Positions 1 through 7,641 of a stretch of DNA of 35,719 nucleotides are shown here, piece after piece (the stretch's first letter is position 1; every line of letters starts with the position of its first letter). Source of the DNA: JAICYJ01 sp038212095. Its GTDB lineage: Bacteria; Actinomycetota; Thermoleophilia; Gaiellales; JAICJC01. The stretch is taken from NCBI GenBank assembly GCA_038212095.1, contig JBBQUW010000029.1, forward strand, positions 1-35,719. The letters run 5' to 3'. The position numbers were made by a program, and so were the translations under genes. Under the pieces are notes generated by a model. The model was given only the letters and a program-made list of their open reading frames with translations. It did no database searches and was not told where the DNA came from.

Positions 1-2
1 TG

Positions 3-476
3 TCGGTCGGCGCGGTCGCCGCCGGCGCCGGCGTTGCGCACTCAGGCTTGCTCGGCGCACACCGCGGCATCCACCACGGTCGCGTTCTGGCGCCGCGTCT
101 CTCTGCGGCCGCCGCCGCCGATGCGGACGCCACCGGGGCCACGGTGCCTGCGGCGTCCGGCGGCACCGCCGGCGCGACCTCGCCGCGGAGCCATGACGGC
201 ACGTCGGGCGGTGCCGACTCAGGTGGCACCGACGGCTCGGGCAGTTCGTCTGGCGAGACCGGATCCGGCGGCGGCTCGGCGTCGGGTGACACCAGCGGCG
301 GGTCGCTGTCGGGCGGCGACCCGCAGTCCGGCGATCCGCAGTCCGGCGATCTGCAGTCCAGCGGCGACGGCTCCAGCTCGCCCGACTCCTCGATCACCCA
401 GGATGGCAGCGGCTCCGGCGGCGACACCACCACCACGACGTCGTCGAGCGACGGCGGCGACCAGTCCGGCGGTTGA
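3..476 (+). CDS. C-terminal part of a membrane-anchored or secreted Ser/Gly-rich protein (5' end outside window)
   Basis: The frame is open from the window edge to TGA at 474-476, so the true start lies upstream. The first visible residues (SVGAVAAGAG) are small and hydrophobic and could be the end of a transmembrane helix. The remaining 140 or so residues are almost entirely Gly, Ser, Asp and Thr and include three GDPQS-like pentapeptides. This looks like a disordered extracellular linker or tail. No catalytic domain is visible. Third positions are G/C-rich like the neighbours. The function cannot be named; a membrane-anchored protein with a flexible tail is the best description. Confidence 0.6.
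   Translation, partial: SVGAVAAGAGVAHSGLLGAHRGIHHGRVLAPRLSAAAAADADATGATVPAASGGTAGATSPRSHDGTSGGADSGGTDGSGSSSGETGSGGGSASGDTSGGSLSGGDPQSGDPQSGDLQSSGDGSSSPDSSITQDGSGSGGDTTTTTSSSDGGDQSGG
315..359 (+). repeat. Three tandem 15-bp units inside the Ser/Gly-rich coding tail
   Basis: Units at 315-329, 330-344 and 345-359 share GGCGAyCyGCAGTCC and encode GDPQS, GDPQS and GDLQS. The repeat keeps the reading frame, so it probably reflects slippage expansion in a disordered protein segment and not a DNA-level element. Confidence 0.85.
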
Positions 477-526
477 CCGGCCGGCGGAACTCGACCAGCG
501 ACCTGCTGGCGGTGGAACGGATCTTC

Positions 527-532
527 TAGGCT
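527..532 (+). promoter_or_regulatory. -10 hexamer TAGGCT of a leaderless promoter
   Basis: The hexamer ends 7 nt before the ATG at 539, so the predicted transcription start is the A of the start codon. No Shine-Dalgarno sequence lies in the gap and no clear -35 is seen. Confidence 0.6.
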
Positions 533-538
533 GGCGCG

Positions 539-2863
539 ATGCGCGCCGCGCTCTCGTCCTCAGGCCCCGACCGCGTGCAGCAGCGCCTGCGCGCGGCCAC
601 CGGGCCACTCCTGATCATCGCGCTCGTGCTCGTGATGCGGCGCGACATCGCCTTCCACCACGCGTTGCCGACGTCCGACCTGACCCGGCTGTGGCTACCC
701 ACCTACGACTTCCTGGGCAGGCAGCTCTCAGCGGGGCACATCCCGGGCTGGGATCCCAACCTGTTCGCCGGCCGGGCGTTCACGGCCGATCCCCAGTCCG
801 GCTGGATGTATGCGCCACCGATGGGGCTGTTCGCTGTCCTCGACGCCGGCTGGGCGATGCGCGTGATGGTGTTGATGCAGCCGATGCTGGCCGGCGTCGG
901 GCTGTATGGGTTCCTGCGCGCCGAGCGCTTCGACCGCGTGGCGGCAACGCTGGCCGGGATCGGCGTCGCCGGCGTGCTGTGCGGGTCACAGCTGATCGCG
1001 GCCCTGCCATTTGCAGCCGTGTTTGCGTGGAACGCTGTCACGCTGTGGGCGCTGGCGCGCGCGTTCCTGGCGCGCAGGGCGTGGGCGGCCGGGCTGTGGC
1101 TGGCTCTGGCCGCCGCCTCGACCGGCCAAGCCGCGGCGGCGCACCTGTCGACCGGTCTCGCGATGCACCTGATGCTGGTCGGCGGCTACCTGGCGTTGCA
1201 GATTGCTCGCCGTCACCGGCGCGGATCGGCAGCGGCCGCCGCCGCCGCGTACCTGGCCCTGGCGGTGGGACTGGCCGCCGCATACCTGCTGCCGCGGGTG
1301 GCGCAGCTTCCGGACACGAGCCTCGCTGACGGCTATGCCGCAGCCTGGAACCTGGCTCGCTCACTGGCGGACGCCGCCCCCGCACCTCCGCCGATCGGGC
1401 AGCGAGCGGCGTCCTCGTGGCCGCTGACGCTCGCTGCGGCGCCCGGCCCGCACCTGCCCGCGCTGCTGCTGTGTGCGCTGCCGGTGGCGCTGCTGGGACT
1501 GCGAAGCGGCCGCCGTCGCGGTCTGGTGGCCGTGCTGGCCACGGTCGGCGCGGCCGGGTACCTGCTATCGCTGGCGGCCGTCGCCGATGCCGTCCCCAGC
1601 AGCTGGCGGTCCCTTCGCCCGATCGATCTCTACCTGCATGGGCCTAGCTGGTTCGCGGACGTGACGCTGCTCTGCATCGTCCTGCTGGGCGCGATCGGCG
1701 TCGAACGGCTGCTGGCCGCAGGCCGTCTCCGTCGCGGCGCGATCGTGGCGGCGGCCACGGTGACGATCGCGGCCGCTGCCTGGGCGGCGGGCTGCTCGCC
1801 CTCTCAGCTGGTGCTGTTCGCCGTATCGGGAGCCGCATGTGCAGTCGCGCTGGCGATTCCGAGAGGCGGTTCGCTTGCCATGATCGCGATCGTCACCGCA
1901 GAACTGGTGATCGGCACCATCGTGGGCGTCGCACCGAGCGCGCTGACGCGTGCGTTGCCGCGCAAGCTGCAGCGGGCCGATGCGGCGCGTCCCTACCTGG
2001 CGCCGCAGCCGAATGGCGCGACGGCCAGGATGCTGCGTGGAGGCGGCGGACGGGTGCTGTTCGCCTGGCACCGCCGCTCGCTGACGATGGAGGTGGCCAC
2101 CGGGTTGCCGTCACCGCTGGACGGATCGCTGAACGGGCCGCTGATGGATGGCGTGCCCACGGTGGGCGGATACGACGCCGTTCAGCCACGGCTCTTCTGG
2201 GCATACACGCGGACGCTGGTGAGGCCTCCTCTGGAGTACAACCGCACCCTGATCGACCGGCCCACCCCGGCCGCGCTCGACCTGCTGGACGTCGGATGGA
2301 TGGTGCTGCCGCTCGGTGAGCGGCCGCCGGTGGCGGCGACCGTGCGGCTGTCCGGATCCGGCTACGTGCTGTGGAAGCTGCGGGCGCGCCCGATCGCACA
2401 GCTGTATCCGTCCTGGTCGGGAGCCTCGTCAGCAGCGGCCGCGCGACGCCTGGCCACCGGGCCGGGGTTCGATCCCGCGCGGCGGCTGGTGGTGGCGCTC
2501 GCTCCGGATGGGCTTGCGCCCGGCGCCACCGCAGGCACCGTCCGGGTGCTGGAGCAGGGGGCGCAGCGGCTGGTGTTCACGACCACCGCCGACGCTGCCG
2601 AGATGCTGCTCGTCCGCCAATCGTACGATCCCTTCTGGCGTGCCACGGTCGATGGGCGTCCGATCGCGGTTCGCGTCGGGGACGGCTTCGAGCCGGCGCT
2701 GCTGGTACCGGCGGGCCGGCATCGTGTGGTGCTGACCTACGACGATCCCTGGATCGTGCGCGGGCTGGTCGTCTCGGCGTTCACGCTCGCCGCGTGGCTG
2801 GCGGCCTGCGTGGCGATCGGCCGGCGGCCGTCGCCGTTAGACGTTCGCGAGCGGCCAGTCTGA
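539..2863 (+). CDS. YfhO-like multi-pass membrane protein
   Basis: 774 aa. The N-terminal half has about ten hydrophobic segments separated by short Arg-rich loops. After the first helix comes the pattern typical of the YfhO family: TSDLTRLWLP, then GWDPNLFAG with a following short aromatic stretch (PQSGWMYAPP). The C-terminal part (from about residue 470) is a large soluble domain followed by one last helix near residues 738-760. YfhO-family proteins are thought to be integral-membrane glycosyltransferase-like proteins of the cell envelope, acting on lipid-linked sugars (family knowledge); the substrate here is unknown. The ATG at 539 is chosen because a TAGGCT -10 element sits exactly at leaderless distance. 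The 3' end overlaps the convergent cupin gene by 27 bp. Confidence 0.8.
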   Translation: MRAALSSSGPDRVQQRLRAATGPLLIIALVLVMRRDIAFHHALPTSDLTRLWLPTYDFLGRQLSAGHIPGWDPNLFAGRAFTADPQSGWMYAPPMGLFAVLDAGWAMRVMVLMQPMLAGVGLYGFLRAERFDRVAATLAGIGVAGVLCGSQLIAALPFAAVFAWNAVTLWALARAFLARRAWAAGLWLALAAASTGQAAAAHLSTGLAMHLMLVGGYLALQIARRHRRGSAAAAAAAYLALAVGLAAAYLLPRVAQLPDTSLADGYAAAWNLARSLADAAPAPPPIGQRAASSWPLTLAAAPGPHLPALLLCALPVALLGLRSGRRRGLVAVLATVGAAGYLLSLAAVADAVPSSWRSLRPIDLYLHGPSWFADVTLLCIVLLGAIGVERLLAAGRLRRGAIVAAATVTIAAAAWAAGCSPSQLVLFAVSGAACAVALAIPRGGSLAMIAIVTAELVIGTIVGVAPSALTRALPRKLQRADAARPYLAPQPNGATARMLRGGGGRVLFAWHRRSLTMEVATGLPSPLDGSLNGPLMDGVPTVGGYDAVQPRLFWAYTRTLVRPPLEYNRTLIDRPTPAALDLLDVGWMVLPLGERPPVAATVRLSGSGYVLWKLRARPIAQLYPSWSGASSAAAARRLATGPGFDPARRLVVALAPDGLAPGATAGTVRVLEQGAQRLVFTTTADAAEMLLVRQSYDPFWRATVDGRPIAVRVGDGFEPALLVPAGRHRVVLTYDDPWIVRGLVVSAFTLAAWLAACVAIGRRPSPLDVRERPV

Positions 2864-3490
2864 CCGGTCCCGAAGCGAGTCGAGGTCTGAGTCGTCCGCA
2901 GCCCAGGCAGGCACCCGGTCCGGCGCCAGCTCGAGGGCGCGCCTGAGCATCGAGATCGCCTCGTCGTCGTGGCCGGCCAGCGCGCCGTAGCAGGCGATGT
3001 TGAACAGCAGCGCGGGGTGATCCGGGTGGTCGGGCAGCCCGGCGGCGGCGATGGCATAGGCGGCCTCGGCGTCGCCTCCGGCGCGTGCCGCGTCGGCCTC
3101 GAAGTAGTGCTCCCAGGCTGACGGGCGGAATGAGCCACCCGGCGATCCGCCGATCGCCAGCACGCTGGTGCCCGGCTCGGCCGCGATCGCGTGGCGCCTC
3201 ACCGCGGGGTCGGGCAGGTGCACCAGCGATCCCGCCGGAACGTCCATCGGCTCACCGTCGACCGTGAACGTTGCTCGCCCTGTCAACACGACGTAGATCT
3301 CCTCGTGGCCGTTGTCGGACTCGTCATGATCCTCGACCACCTCGGCACCCGGCTCGGCGGCAGAGTAGGCGTTGATGCCAAACGCCCGCACGTCCAGCCG
3401 TTTGCGCAGCGGATGCCATTGCAGCGCGCCGCCAACCACCGGGATCGGCCCCACGTCCGCGATCCTGACAACCCGTGCGCCAATCGCCAT
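2837..3490 (-). CDS. Cupin domain protein with C-terminal TPR-like repeats
   Basis: 217 aa, cytoplasmic (no signal or membrane helix). Residues about 45-115 form a cupin barrel: the first motif is seen around GHEEIYVVLTG, with His and Glu as likely metal ligands, and the second around PAGSLVHLPD followed by RRHA. The C-terminal 90 residues are helical and Ala-rich with TPR-like spacing (HPALLFNIACYGALAGHDDEA, then AISMLRRALELAP). A sugar or small-ligand binding role is possible, but no reaction can be assigned. The ATG at 3490 is preferred over an upstream GTG because AGGAGG lies 8 nt upstream (3504-3499), one of the few clear Shine-Dalgarno sites in the window. It is divergent from the GST-like gene, whose -10 element lies just upstream of this leader. 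Confidence 0.75.
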   Translation of the reverse strand: MAIGARVVRIADVGPIPVVGGALQWHPLRKRLDVRAFGINAYSAAEPGAEVVEDHDESDNGHEEIYVVLTGRATFTVDGEPMDVPAGSLVHLPDPAVRRHAIAAEPGTSVLAIGGSPGGSFRPSAWEHYFEADAARAGGDAEAAYAIAAAGLPDHPDHPALLFNIACYGALAGHDDEAISMLRRALELAPDRVPAWAADDSDLDSLRDRSDWPLANV

Positions 3491-3505
3491 CCCGCGATCC
3501 TCCTC

Positions 3506-3511
3506 TACAAT
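3506..3511 (+). promoter_or_regulatory. -10 hexamer TACAAT of a near-leaderless promoter
   Basis: It ends 9 nt before the GTG at 3520, giving a 0-2 nt leader. It overlaps the region just upstream of the Shine-Dalgarno of the divergent cupin gene. Confidence 0.6.
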
Positions 3512-3519
3512 CCCGCCTC

Positions 3520-4089
3520 GTGTCAATCGTCCTGTACTCCGCGGTCGAGTGCCCGTACTGCGTGCGAACGCGGCTGGTGCTGGCCGGCAAGCGGATCGCC
3601 CACGAGCTGGTCGAGGTCGATCTGCGCCACAAGCCGGCGTGGCTGCGCGATCTGAACCCTGGCAACCGCGTGCCCGTGATCCGCGATGGAGATGCCGTGC
3701 TGTGGGAGTCGGAGGCGCTCAATGAGTACCTGGATGAGACCCATCCGGAGCCGGCGATGATGCCGCATGACGCGGCCGGACGGGCGCGGGTGCGGGCGAT
3801 GCTGCGTCGGTTTGAAGATCTGGCGGACGCCTACTACTCTGCCCGCCGCGGTGAGAAGGATGCCGAGTCGGCCCTGCGGAGGCACCTGGCCGAGCTGGAT
3901 CAGCGGCTCTCGGCACAGCGCCACCTGGCCGGCGACGAGTACTCGCTCGCGGAGCCGGGCTGGTGGCCGTGGATCGTGCGCATGCCGCGGGTCGGCATCG
4001 GCATCGACGAGTACCCGGCGATCGCCCGGTGGTGCGCGCGGCTTGCCGAACGGCCCGAATACGCTGCCGAGCTCACCCTGCTCGGGTAG
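3520..4089 (+). CDS. Glutathione S-transferase fold protein with CPYC redox motif (Grx2-like)
   Basis: 189 aa. The N-terminal thioredoxin-like domain begins SIVLYSAVECPYCVRTRL; the CPYC at residues 11-14 is the glutaredoxin dithiol motif. A cis-Pro follows in NRVPVIRDGD, then ESEALNEYLDE, the usual GST glutathione-site segment. Residues about 85-189 are helical and match a GST C-terminal domain. Size and motif resemble E. coli Grx2 (GrxB). The expected role is thiol-disulfide exchange or glutathionylation chemistry in the cytoplasm; the thiol used by this organism is not known from the window. The start GTG at 3520 places the CPYC at the normal distance and fits the TACAAT element. An upstream in-frame GTG at 3475 would add 15 residues unlike the family. 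The last 17 bp overlap the convergent amidotransferase gene. Confidence 0.8.
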   Translation: MSIVLYSAVECPYCVRTRLVLAGKRIAHELVEVDLRHKPAWLRDLNPGNRVPVIRDGDAVLWESEALNEYLDETHPEPAMMPHDAAGRARVRAMLRRFEDLADAYYSARRGEKDAESALRRHLAELDQRLSAQRHLAGDEYSLAEPGWWPWIVRMPRVGIGIDEYPAIARWCARLAERPEYAAELTLLG

Positions 4090-4798
4090 CCAACCGGTCG
4101 GCTGCGAAGCTGGCGAATCGGGTCGCCAGCGTACGGCCGACGGCAGCGTGGCCGTCGTAGTGCTGCTCGATCGCGCGCGTGTAGACCTCGGGTGGATAGC
4201 CGTTGGCGGCGAGGTCGTCCCCACCCATCTCCAGCCACCCCATCAGCACCTCGCGAGTCGCCTCGATGTGGAACTGCGTGCCCCACGCGCACTCGCCCAC
4301 CCGCAACGCCTGCAACGCGGCCGGGTTGGTGGCCAGCTCGACCAGCTTCGCGCCGCCGGGGCGGCAGGCGTAGTAGTGCCACTGCATCGTGGTGAAGCGC
4401 TGCGGCAGCCCGCCGAACAGGACGTCCTCGGCGGCCGCCGGCAGCAGCTCCACCTCGTGCCATCCCACCTCGCTCGGCTGGCAGCGGTAGACCTCGCCGC
4501 CGGCGGCCTCGGTCAGCACCTGGGCGCCCAGGCAGAGCCCGATGTACGGCGTCGAGCTCTCGATCGCCTCGGCCACCAGCTCGATCTCGTGCGCCAGCCA
4601 GGCGTGCTCGTGCACCTGGTGGGTATCCACCAAGCCGCCGCCCGCGACCACCGCGTCGATGCCCTTGAGCGAGTCGGGCAGCCGTTCGCCGGCATACGCG
4701 TGCACCGTCTCGACCTCGAAGCCGCGCTCCTCCAGCGCGGCTATGAAGGGCACCGCGGGATCGGTTCGCTCGTTCTGGATCTGCAGCGCTCTAGCCAT
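4073..4798 (-). CDS. Class I glutamine amidotransferase domain protein (GuaA N-domain-like)
   Basis: 241 aa, a stand-alone class I (triad) GATase. The nucleophile elbow is GLCLGAQ at about residues 92-98, and the catalytic His and Glu are in GTQFHIEAT at about 180-188. AVVAGGG (about 50-56) matches the conserved GG-containing loop of the family. It should hydrolyse glutamine, or a gamma-glutamyl compound such as a polyamine conjugate; the acceptor is unknown. The ATG at 4798 overlaps the last 8 bases of the upstream SIS gene, so the two are co-transcribed and translationally coupled. No synthetase domain follows, unlike the full GMP synthetase encoded at 17133. Confidence 0.85.
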   Translation of the reverse strand: MARALQIQNERTDPAVPFIAALEERGFEVETVHAYAGERLPDSLKGIDAVVAGGGLVDTHQVHEHAWLAHEIELVAEAIESSTPYIGLCLGAQVLTEAAGGEVYRCQPSEVGWHEVELLPAAAEDVLFGGLPQRFTTMQWHYYACRPGGAKLVELATNPAALQALRVGECAWGTQFHIEATREVLMGWLEMGGDDLAANGYPPEVYTRAIEQHYDGHAAVGRTLATRFASFAADRLATRAG

Positions 4799-5870
4799 GG
4801 ATGGCCGATGCCTCCCGGTACGGCTCCTGCTCGCGGCGGATCAGATCCGGGTTGGTGCCGCGGGTGAGTGCCAGCTCGTAGGAGAGCCACTGCAGCGGCA
4901 GCGCGGCCGAGAGCACGGCCTCGGCGGCGGCCGGCAGCAGTGGCGCAGAGGGCGCCTCGATCGTGCCCGCGTCCAGCTCGCCGTCCGGCGCGTCGCCGCG
5001 ACCGATCAGCGCGCAGCGCAGCCCGATCCGGCGTGCCGCGGCCACCAGCTGCCCGGCCCGTTCGCGTCGCTGATTGGCCCGGCGCCGGTCGATGGAGAGC
5101 AGAACGAGGCCGGTGGACTGGTCGCAGGCCGGCAGGTGGCCGTGCAGGAAGGTCTCCAGGTCGCGCATCGCGCACGGTAGGTGGCACGCCTCCTCGATCT
5201 TCAGCGTCAGCTCGCGGGCCGAGATGCGGTCGGCGCCCGATCCGACGATGATCAGCCGCGAGCAGCCCGCCAGCTGTCGCGCCACCGCCGCGGCCTGGTC
5301 GCGCGTTGCCAGACCCGCCGTGGCCAGCTCGTGGACGACGCCGTCGGACGGTCGGTCGGCCAGCGCCAGCCCGGCCGCGATCGGCGATGTATAGCCGATC
5401 GTGTGGCACCAGCTGCGGTCGATCATCGGCGTTGCCAGCACGGCGTCGGCCGGCCCGGTGGCGGCCGATCCGATCACCGCCGTGATCAGGCCGGTTGCCG
5501 ATCCGGCGGCGTGAGCCGCCTCCAGGGCGCGGGTCGTGGCGGCGGTACCGCCTTCGTGGGAGACGCCGATCACGGCGCCGCCGGCCTGGGGGTCAAGAGC
5601 GGCCTCGAACGCCTGACGGGCTGTGGCCGCCGTGCCGCCCTCGCGCAGCATCGCGGCCACCGCCATCGCGGCGTGCTCGCTGGTGCCGCAGCCGACCACC
5701 GACAGCGGAGTCACCGCGCGCAACATCAACGCCAGCGCGGCCGTATCGGCTCCGGTGGCGATTCGCTCCAGCAGCTCGGGCTGCGCGGCGATCATCTCCG
5801 CCATCACCCACGGTGGCCCGTCCCGCAGCTCGGGGAATCCGTCGGTGTACCAGGGAGGCGAGATCGACAT
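4791..5870 (-). CDS. SIS domain sugar-phosphate isomerase-like protein
   Basis: 359 aa with two SIS domains. The first has VVGCGTSEHAA (about residue 58) and GVSHEGGTAATTRAL (about 100), corresponding to the CGTS and SxSGxT phosphate-binding loops. The second has IIVGSGADRISARELTLKIEEA (about 210-231). The family handles phosphosugars such as the isomerase half of GlmS, AgaS or FrlB (established for the family). The second loop here is SHEGGT, not SQSGET, so the substrate probably differs from fructose-6-phosphate. There is no N-terminal glutaminase, and a full GlmS is encoded at 29741. The ATG at 5870 sits exactly 7 nt after a minus-strand TACACT -10 element. The gene is first in an operon with the class I amidotransferase. 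Confidence 0.8.
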   Translation of the reverse strand: MSISPPWYTDGFPELRDGPPWVMAEMIAAQPELLERIATGADTAALALMLRAVTPLSVVGCGTSEHAAMAVAAMLREGGTAATARQAFEAALDPQAGGAVIGVSHEGGTAATTRALEAAHAAGSATGLITAVIGSAATGPADAVLATPMIDRSWCHTIGYTSPIAAGLALADRPSDGVVHELATAGLATRDQAAAVARQLAGCSRLIIVGSGADRISARELTLKIEEACHLPCAMRDLETFLHGHLPACDQSTGLVLLSIDRRRANQRRERAGQLVAAARRIGLRCALIGRGDAPDGELDAGTIEAPSAPLLPAAAEAVLSAALPLQWLSYELALTRGTNPDLIRREQEPYREASAIHG

Positions 5871-5876
5871 CGCAGC

Positions 5877-5882
5877 AGTGTA
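5877..5882 (-). promoter_or_regulatory. -10 hexamer TACACT of a leaderless promoter (minus strand)
   Basis: The hexamer ends at 5877 and the ATG begins at 5870, so transcription is predicted to start on the start codon of the SIS-domain gene. Confidence 0.6.
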
Positions 5883-5966
5883 TCGGCGGGTTGGCGATCC
5901 GGCTGGGCGGCGGCGCAGGGAGGAGAATCTGGCAAGCGGACGCCGGTCGGCAGACGGCCAAACCGG

Positions 5967-5972
5967 TAGTAT
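5967..5972 (+). promoter_or_regulatory. Possible -10 hexamer TAGTAT
   Basis: It lies 11 nt before the ATG at 5983; an overlapping TATCGT at 5970-5975 would sit at 8 nt. Either predicts a very short leader. No -35 stands out. Confidence 0.4.
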
Positions 5973-5982
5973 CGTTGTGGAC

Positions 5983-6750
5983 ATGGGAAAGAGGCTCCTT
6001 CTCCTGGCCGTGGCGGCTGTCATGCTCGCGGGCGCGGACGGCCGGATGGCGCGGGCAGGCACGTCCGCCTGCACGGTCACCGCGGCGGGATTACACACCC
6101 GCGACCAGCTGCTGACGGCGCGACTGTCGGCCGGCTGCCCCGCCACCGGCACTGCCGGCGGCACGCTCGCGTTTGCCCAGTACCCCGGCATCCGGGGTCA
6201 GTCGAGCTTCACGCTCGACTACGCGCAGCGCACGCTGACGGTGCACCTTCCGGCGACGCTGACCATCACGCCCGCCTGGACGGCGCACAGCGTGACGCCG
6301 GCGCTGGAGGTGAGCGTGACCGCGACGCCGCGCCGTCACGTGTTTGGCGGTGGCGCGGTCACGATCACCGGCGGCTTCACCGCCACCAACCACGCCGTCG
6401 TCACCTGGTCGCAGAGCGTCACCGCCACCCCGAACAGGGTCACGATCGGCTCGTTCCATGTGCACGCGCGCTTTCCGGCCGGGCGACGGATGGTGATCCA
6501 GGTGCACCAGGATCGCAGCTTCTGCGCCACCGGCCGTGTCTGCCCGTTCGGAGAGGGCGTGAACACCGAGACGTACTCGTTCCCGCCCTCGTACACGTCG
6601 GCCTCGATCACGTCCGGACTCTCGTTCGCGACCGGCAAGGGCACGATGCTCTGGGGCCGCGAGCTACCGGTGATCCTGCTGCGCGACGCGGCCACCGGCC
6701 GCATCCTGGGTCGATCCGACCTGCTGGCGATCGTCCGCGTCCCAACCTGA
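5983..6750 (+). CDS. Secreted protein of unknown function with N-terminal signal peptide
   Basis: 255 aa. It starts MGKRLLLLAVAAVMLAG and has a signal-peptidase-like site near ARAG/TSA, so it is predicted to be exported. The mature part is rich in Thr, Val and Ala with alternating hydrophobic residues, which suggests a beta-sandwich. Four Cys are visible in the mature part (near residues 29, 48, 182 and 187), enough for two disulfides. No enzyme motif was recognised. The ATG at 5983 is chosen because it begins the signal peptide; longer in-frame extensions run antisense over the start of the SIS gene. It ends 66 bp before murI, which has its own promoter. Confidence 0.7.
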   Translation: MGKRLLLLAVAAVMLAGADGRMARAGTSACTVTAAGLHTRDQLLTARLSAGCPATGTAGGTLAFAQYPGIRGQSSFTLDYAQRTLTVHLPATLTITPAWTAHSVTPALEVSVTATPRRHVFGGGAVTITGGFTATNHAVVTWSQSVTATPNRVTIGSFHVHARFPAGRRMVIQVHQDRSFCATGRVCPFGEGVNTETYSFPPSYTSASITSGLSFATGKGTMLWGRELPVILLRDAATGRILGRSDLLAIVRVPT

Positions 6751-6803
6751 CCGCCCCGTCGCGCGACGATCCCAGAGCCACGCAGCCCGTGGAACCAATC
6801 CTT

Positions 6804-6809
6804 TAGACT
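6804..6809 (+). promoter_or_regulatory. -10 hexamer TAGACT of a leaderless promoter
   Basis: It ends 8 nt before the murI ATG at 6817. No Shine-Dalgarno sequence fits in the interval. Confidence 0.65.
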
Positions 6810-6816
6810 GCGCCGC

Positions 6817-7641
6817 ATGGATGCTCGCCCTATCGGCGTGTTCGACTCCGGCGTCGGTGGGCTGACGGTGCTGCACGAGTGCCTGGTGACGCTGCCGCAT
6901 GAGGACTTCATTTACTTCGGCGACTCCAGTCCCGAACGGTTCCCGTACGGCCCCAAGCCGGCCGCGACCATCCGGCGGTACGCTCACGAGGTCGCCACCC
7001 ACCTGGCGGCGCTCGACGTCAAGCTGCTGGTGGTGGCGTGCAACTCGGCGACATCCGCCGCGCTGCCCGACCTGCAGCGCGAGTTCGAGGTGCCACTGAT
7101 CGGCGTCATCACGCCCGAGGCGCACGCCGCGGTGCTGGCCACCCGTGCCCGCCGCGTGGGGGTGTTGGCCACGGAGGCGACGGTTGCCAGCAGCCGCTAC
7201 CCGGAGGCGATCGCGGCGCTCGACGCGGGCGTCGAGGTGACCCAGGTGGCGTGCCCCGAGCTGGTGCCGCTGATCCAGTCCGGCGACGTCAACGGCCACC
7301 AGCTCCACGAGGCGGCGAAGCGCTACGCCGAGCCGCTGAAGCTGGCCGAGGTGGACACGGTGATCCTCGGCTGCACGCACTACCCATTGATCAGGCCGAT
7401 GCTGCAGCGCATCTTTGGTCGGGACGTCTCGCTGATCACGTCCGCCGAGGAGGTGGCGCGCGAGGTGTCCGCGACGCTCGAGCGCCGGCGGGTCGGCAAC
7501 CAGCCGGATCGCGAGGGTCGCTACCGCTTCCTCTGTACGGGCGACGAGCGCGCCTTTCGCGAGGTGGCGGGCCGGTTCCTGCAGCTGCCGCTGACCGAGG
7601 TCGAGCGGGTCGACCCGGCCGCGCTGGCGGTCGCGGCGTGA
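6817..7641 (+). CDS. murI: Glutamate racemase
   Basis: 274 aa, the usual MurI length. It interconverts L- and D-glutamate with two cysteines and no cofactor, supplying D-Glu for peptidoglycan. Both catalytic cysteines are visible: C75 in VVACNSATS and C186 in ILGCTHYPLI. The N-terminal DSGVGGL (residues 10-16) holds the Asp-Ser pair of the active site. The stop codon overlaps the start of rph (GTGA), so murI, rph and rdgB form an operon driven by the TAGACT promoter. All key residues are present. Confidence 0.95.
   Translation: MDARPIGVFDSGVGGLTVLHECLVTLPHEDFIYFGDSSPERFPYGPKPAATIRRYAHEVATHLAALDVKLLVVACNSATSAALPDLQREFEVPLIGVITPEAHAAVLATRARRVGVLATEATVASSRYPEAIAALDAGVEVTQVACPELVPLIQSGDVNGHQLHEAAKRYAEPLKLAEVDTVILGCTHYPLIRPMLQRIFGRDVSLITSAEEVAREVSATLERRRVGNQPDREGRYRFLCTGDERAFREVAGRFLQLPLTEVERVDPAALAVAA

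Noticed and set aside
315..359. CRISPR-like or mobile repeat
   Set aside because: Tandem 15-bp units in frame within a disordered protein segment, with no spacers.
34..1329. 431-codon plus-strand open frame over the first protein and the YfhO-like gene
   Set aside because: Arg/Pro/Ala-rich translation typical of an off-frame reading of GC-rich DNA; the YfhO-like frame explains the region.
3521..3526. Minus-strand TTGACA as -35 of the cupin gene
   Set aside because: The matching -10 position at 3503-3498 reads GGAGGA, the Shine-Dalgarno itself, so no promoter can be assembled.
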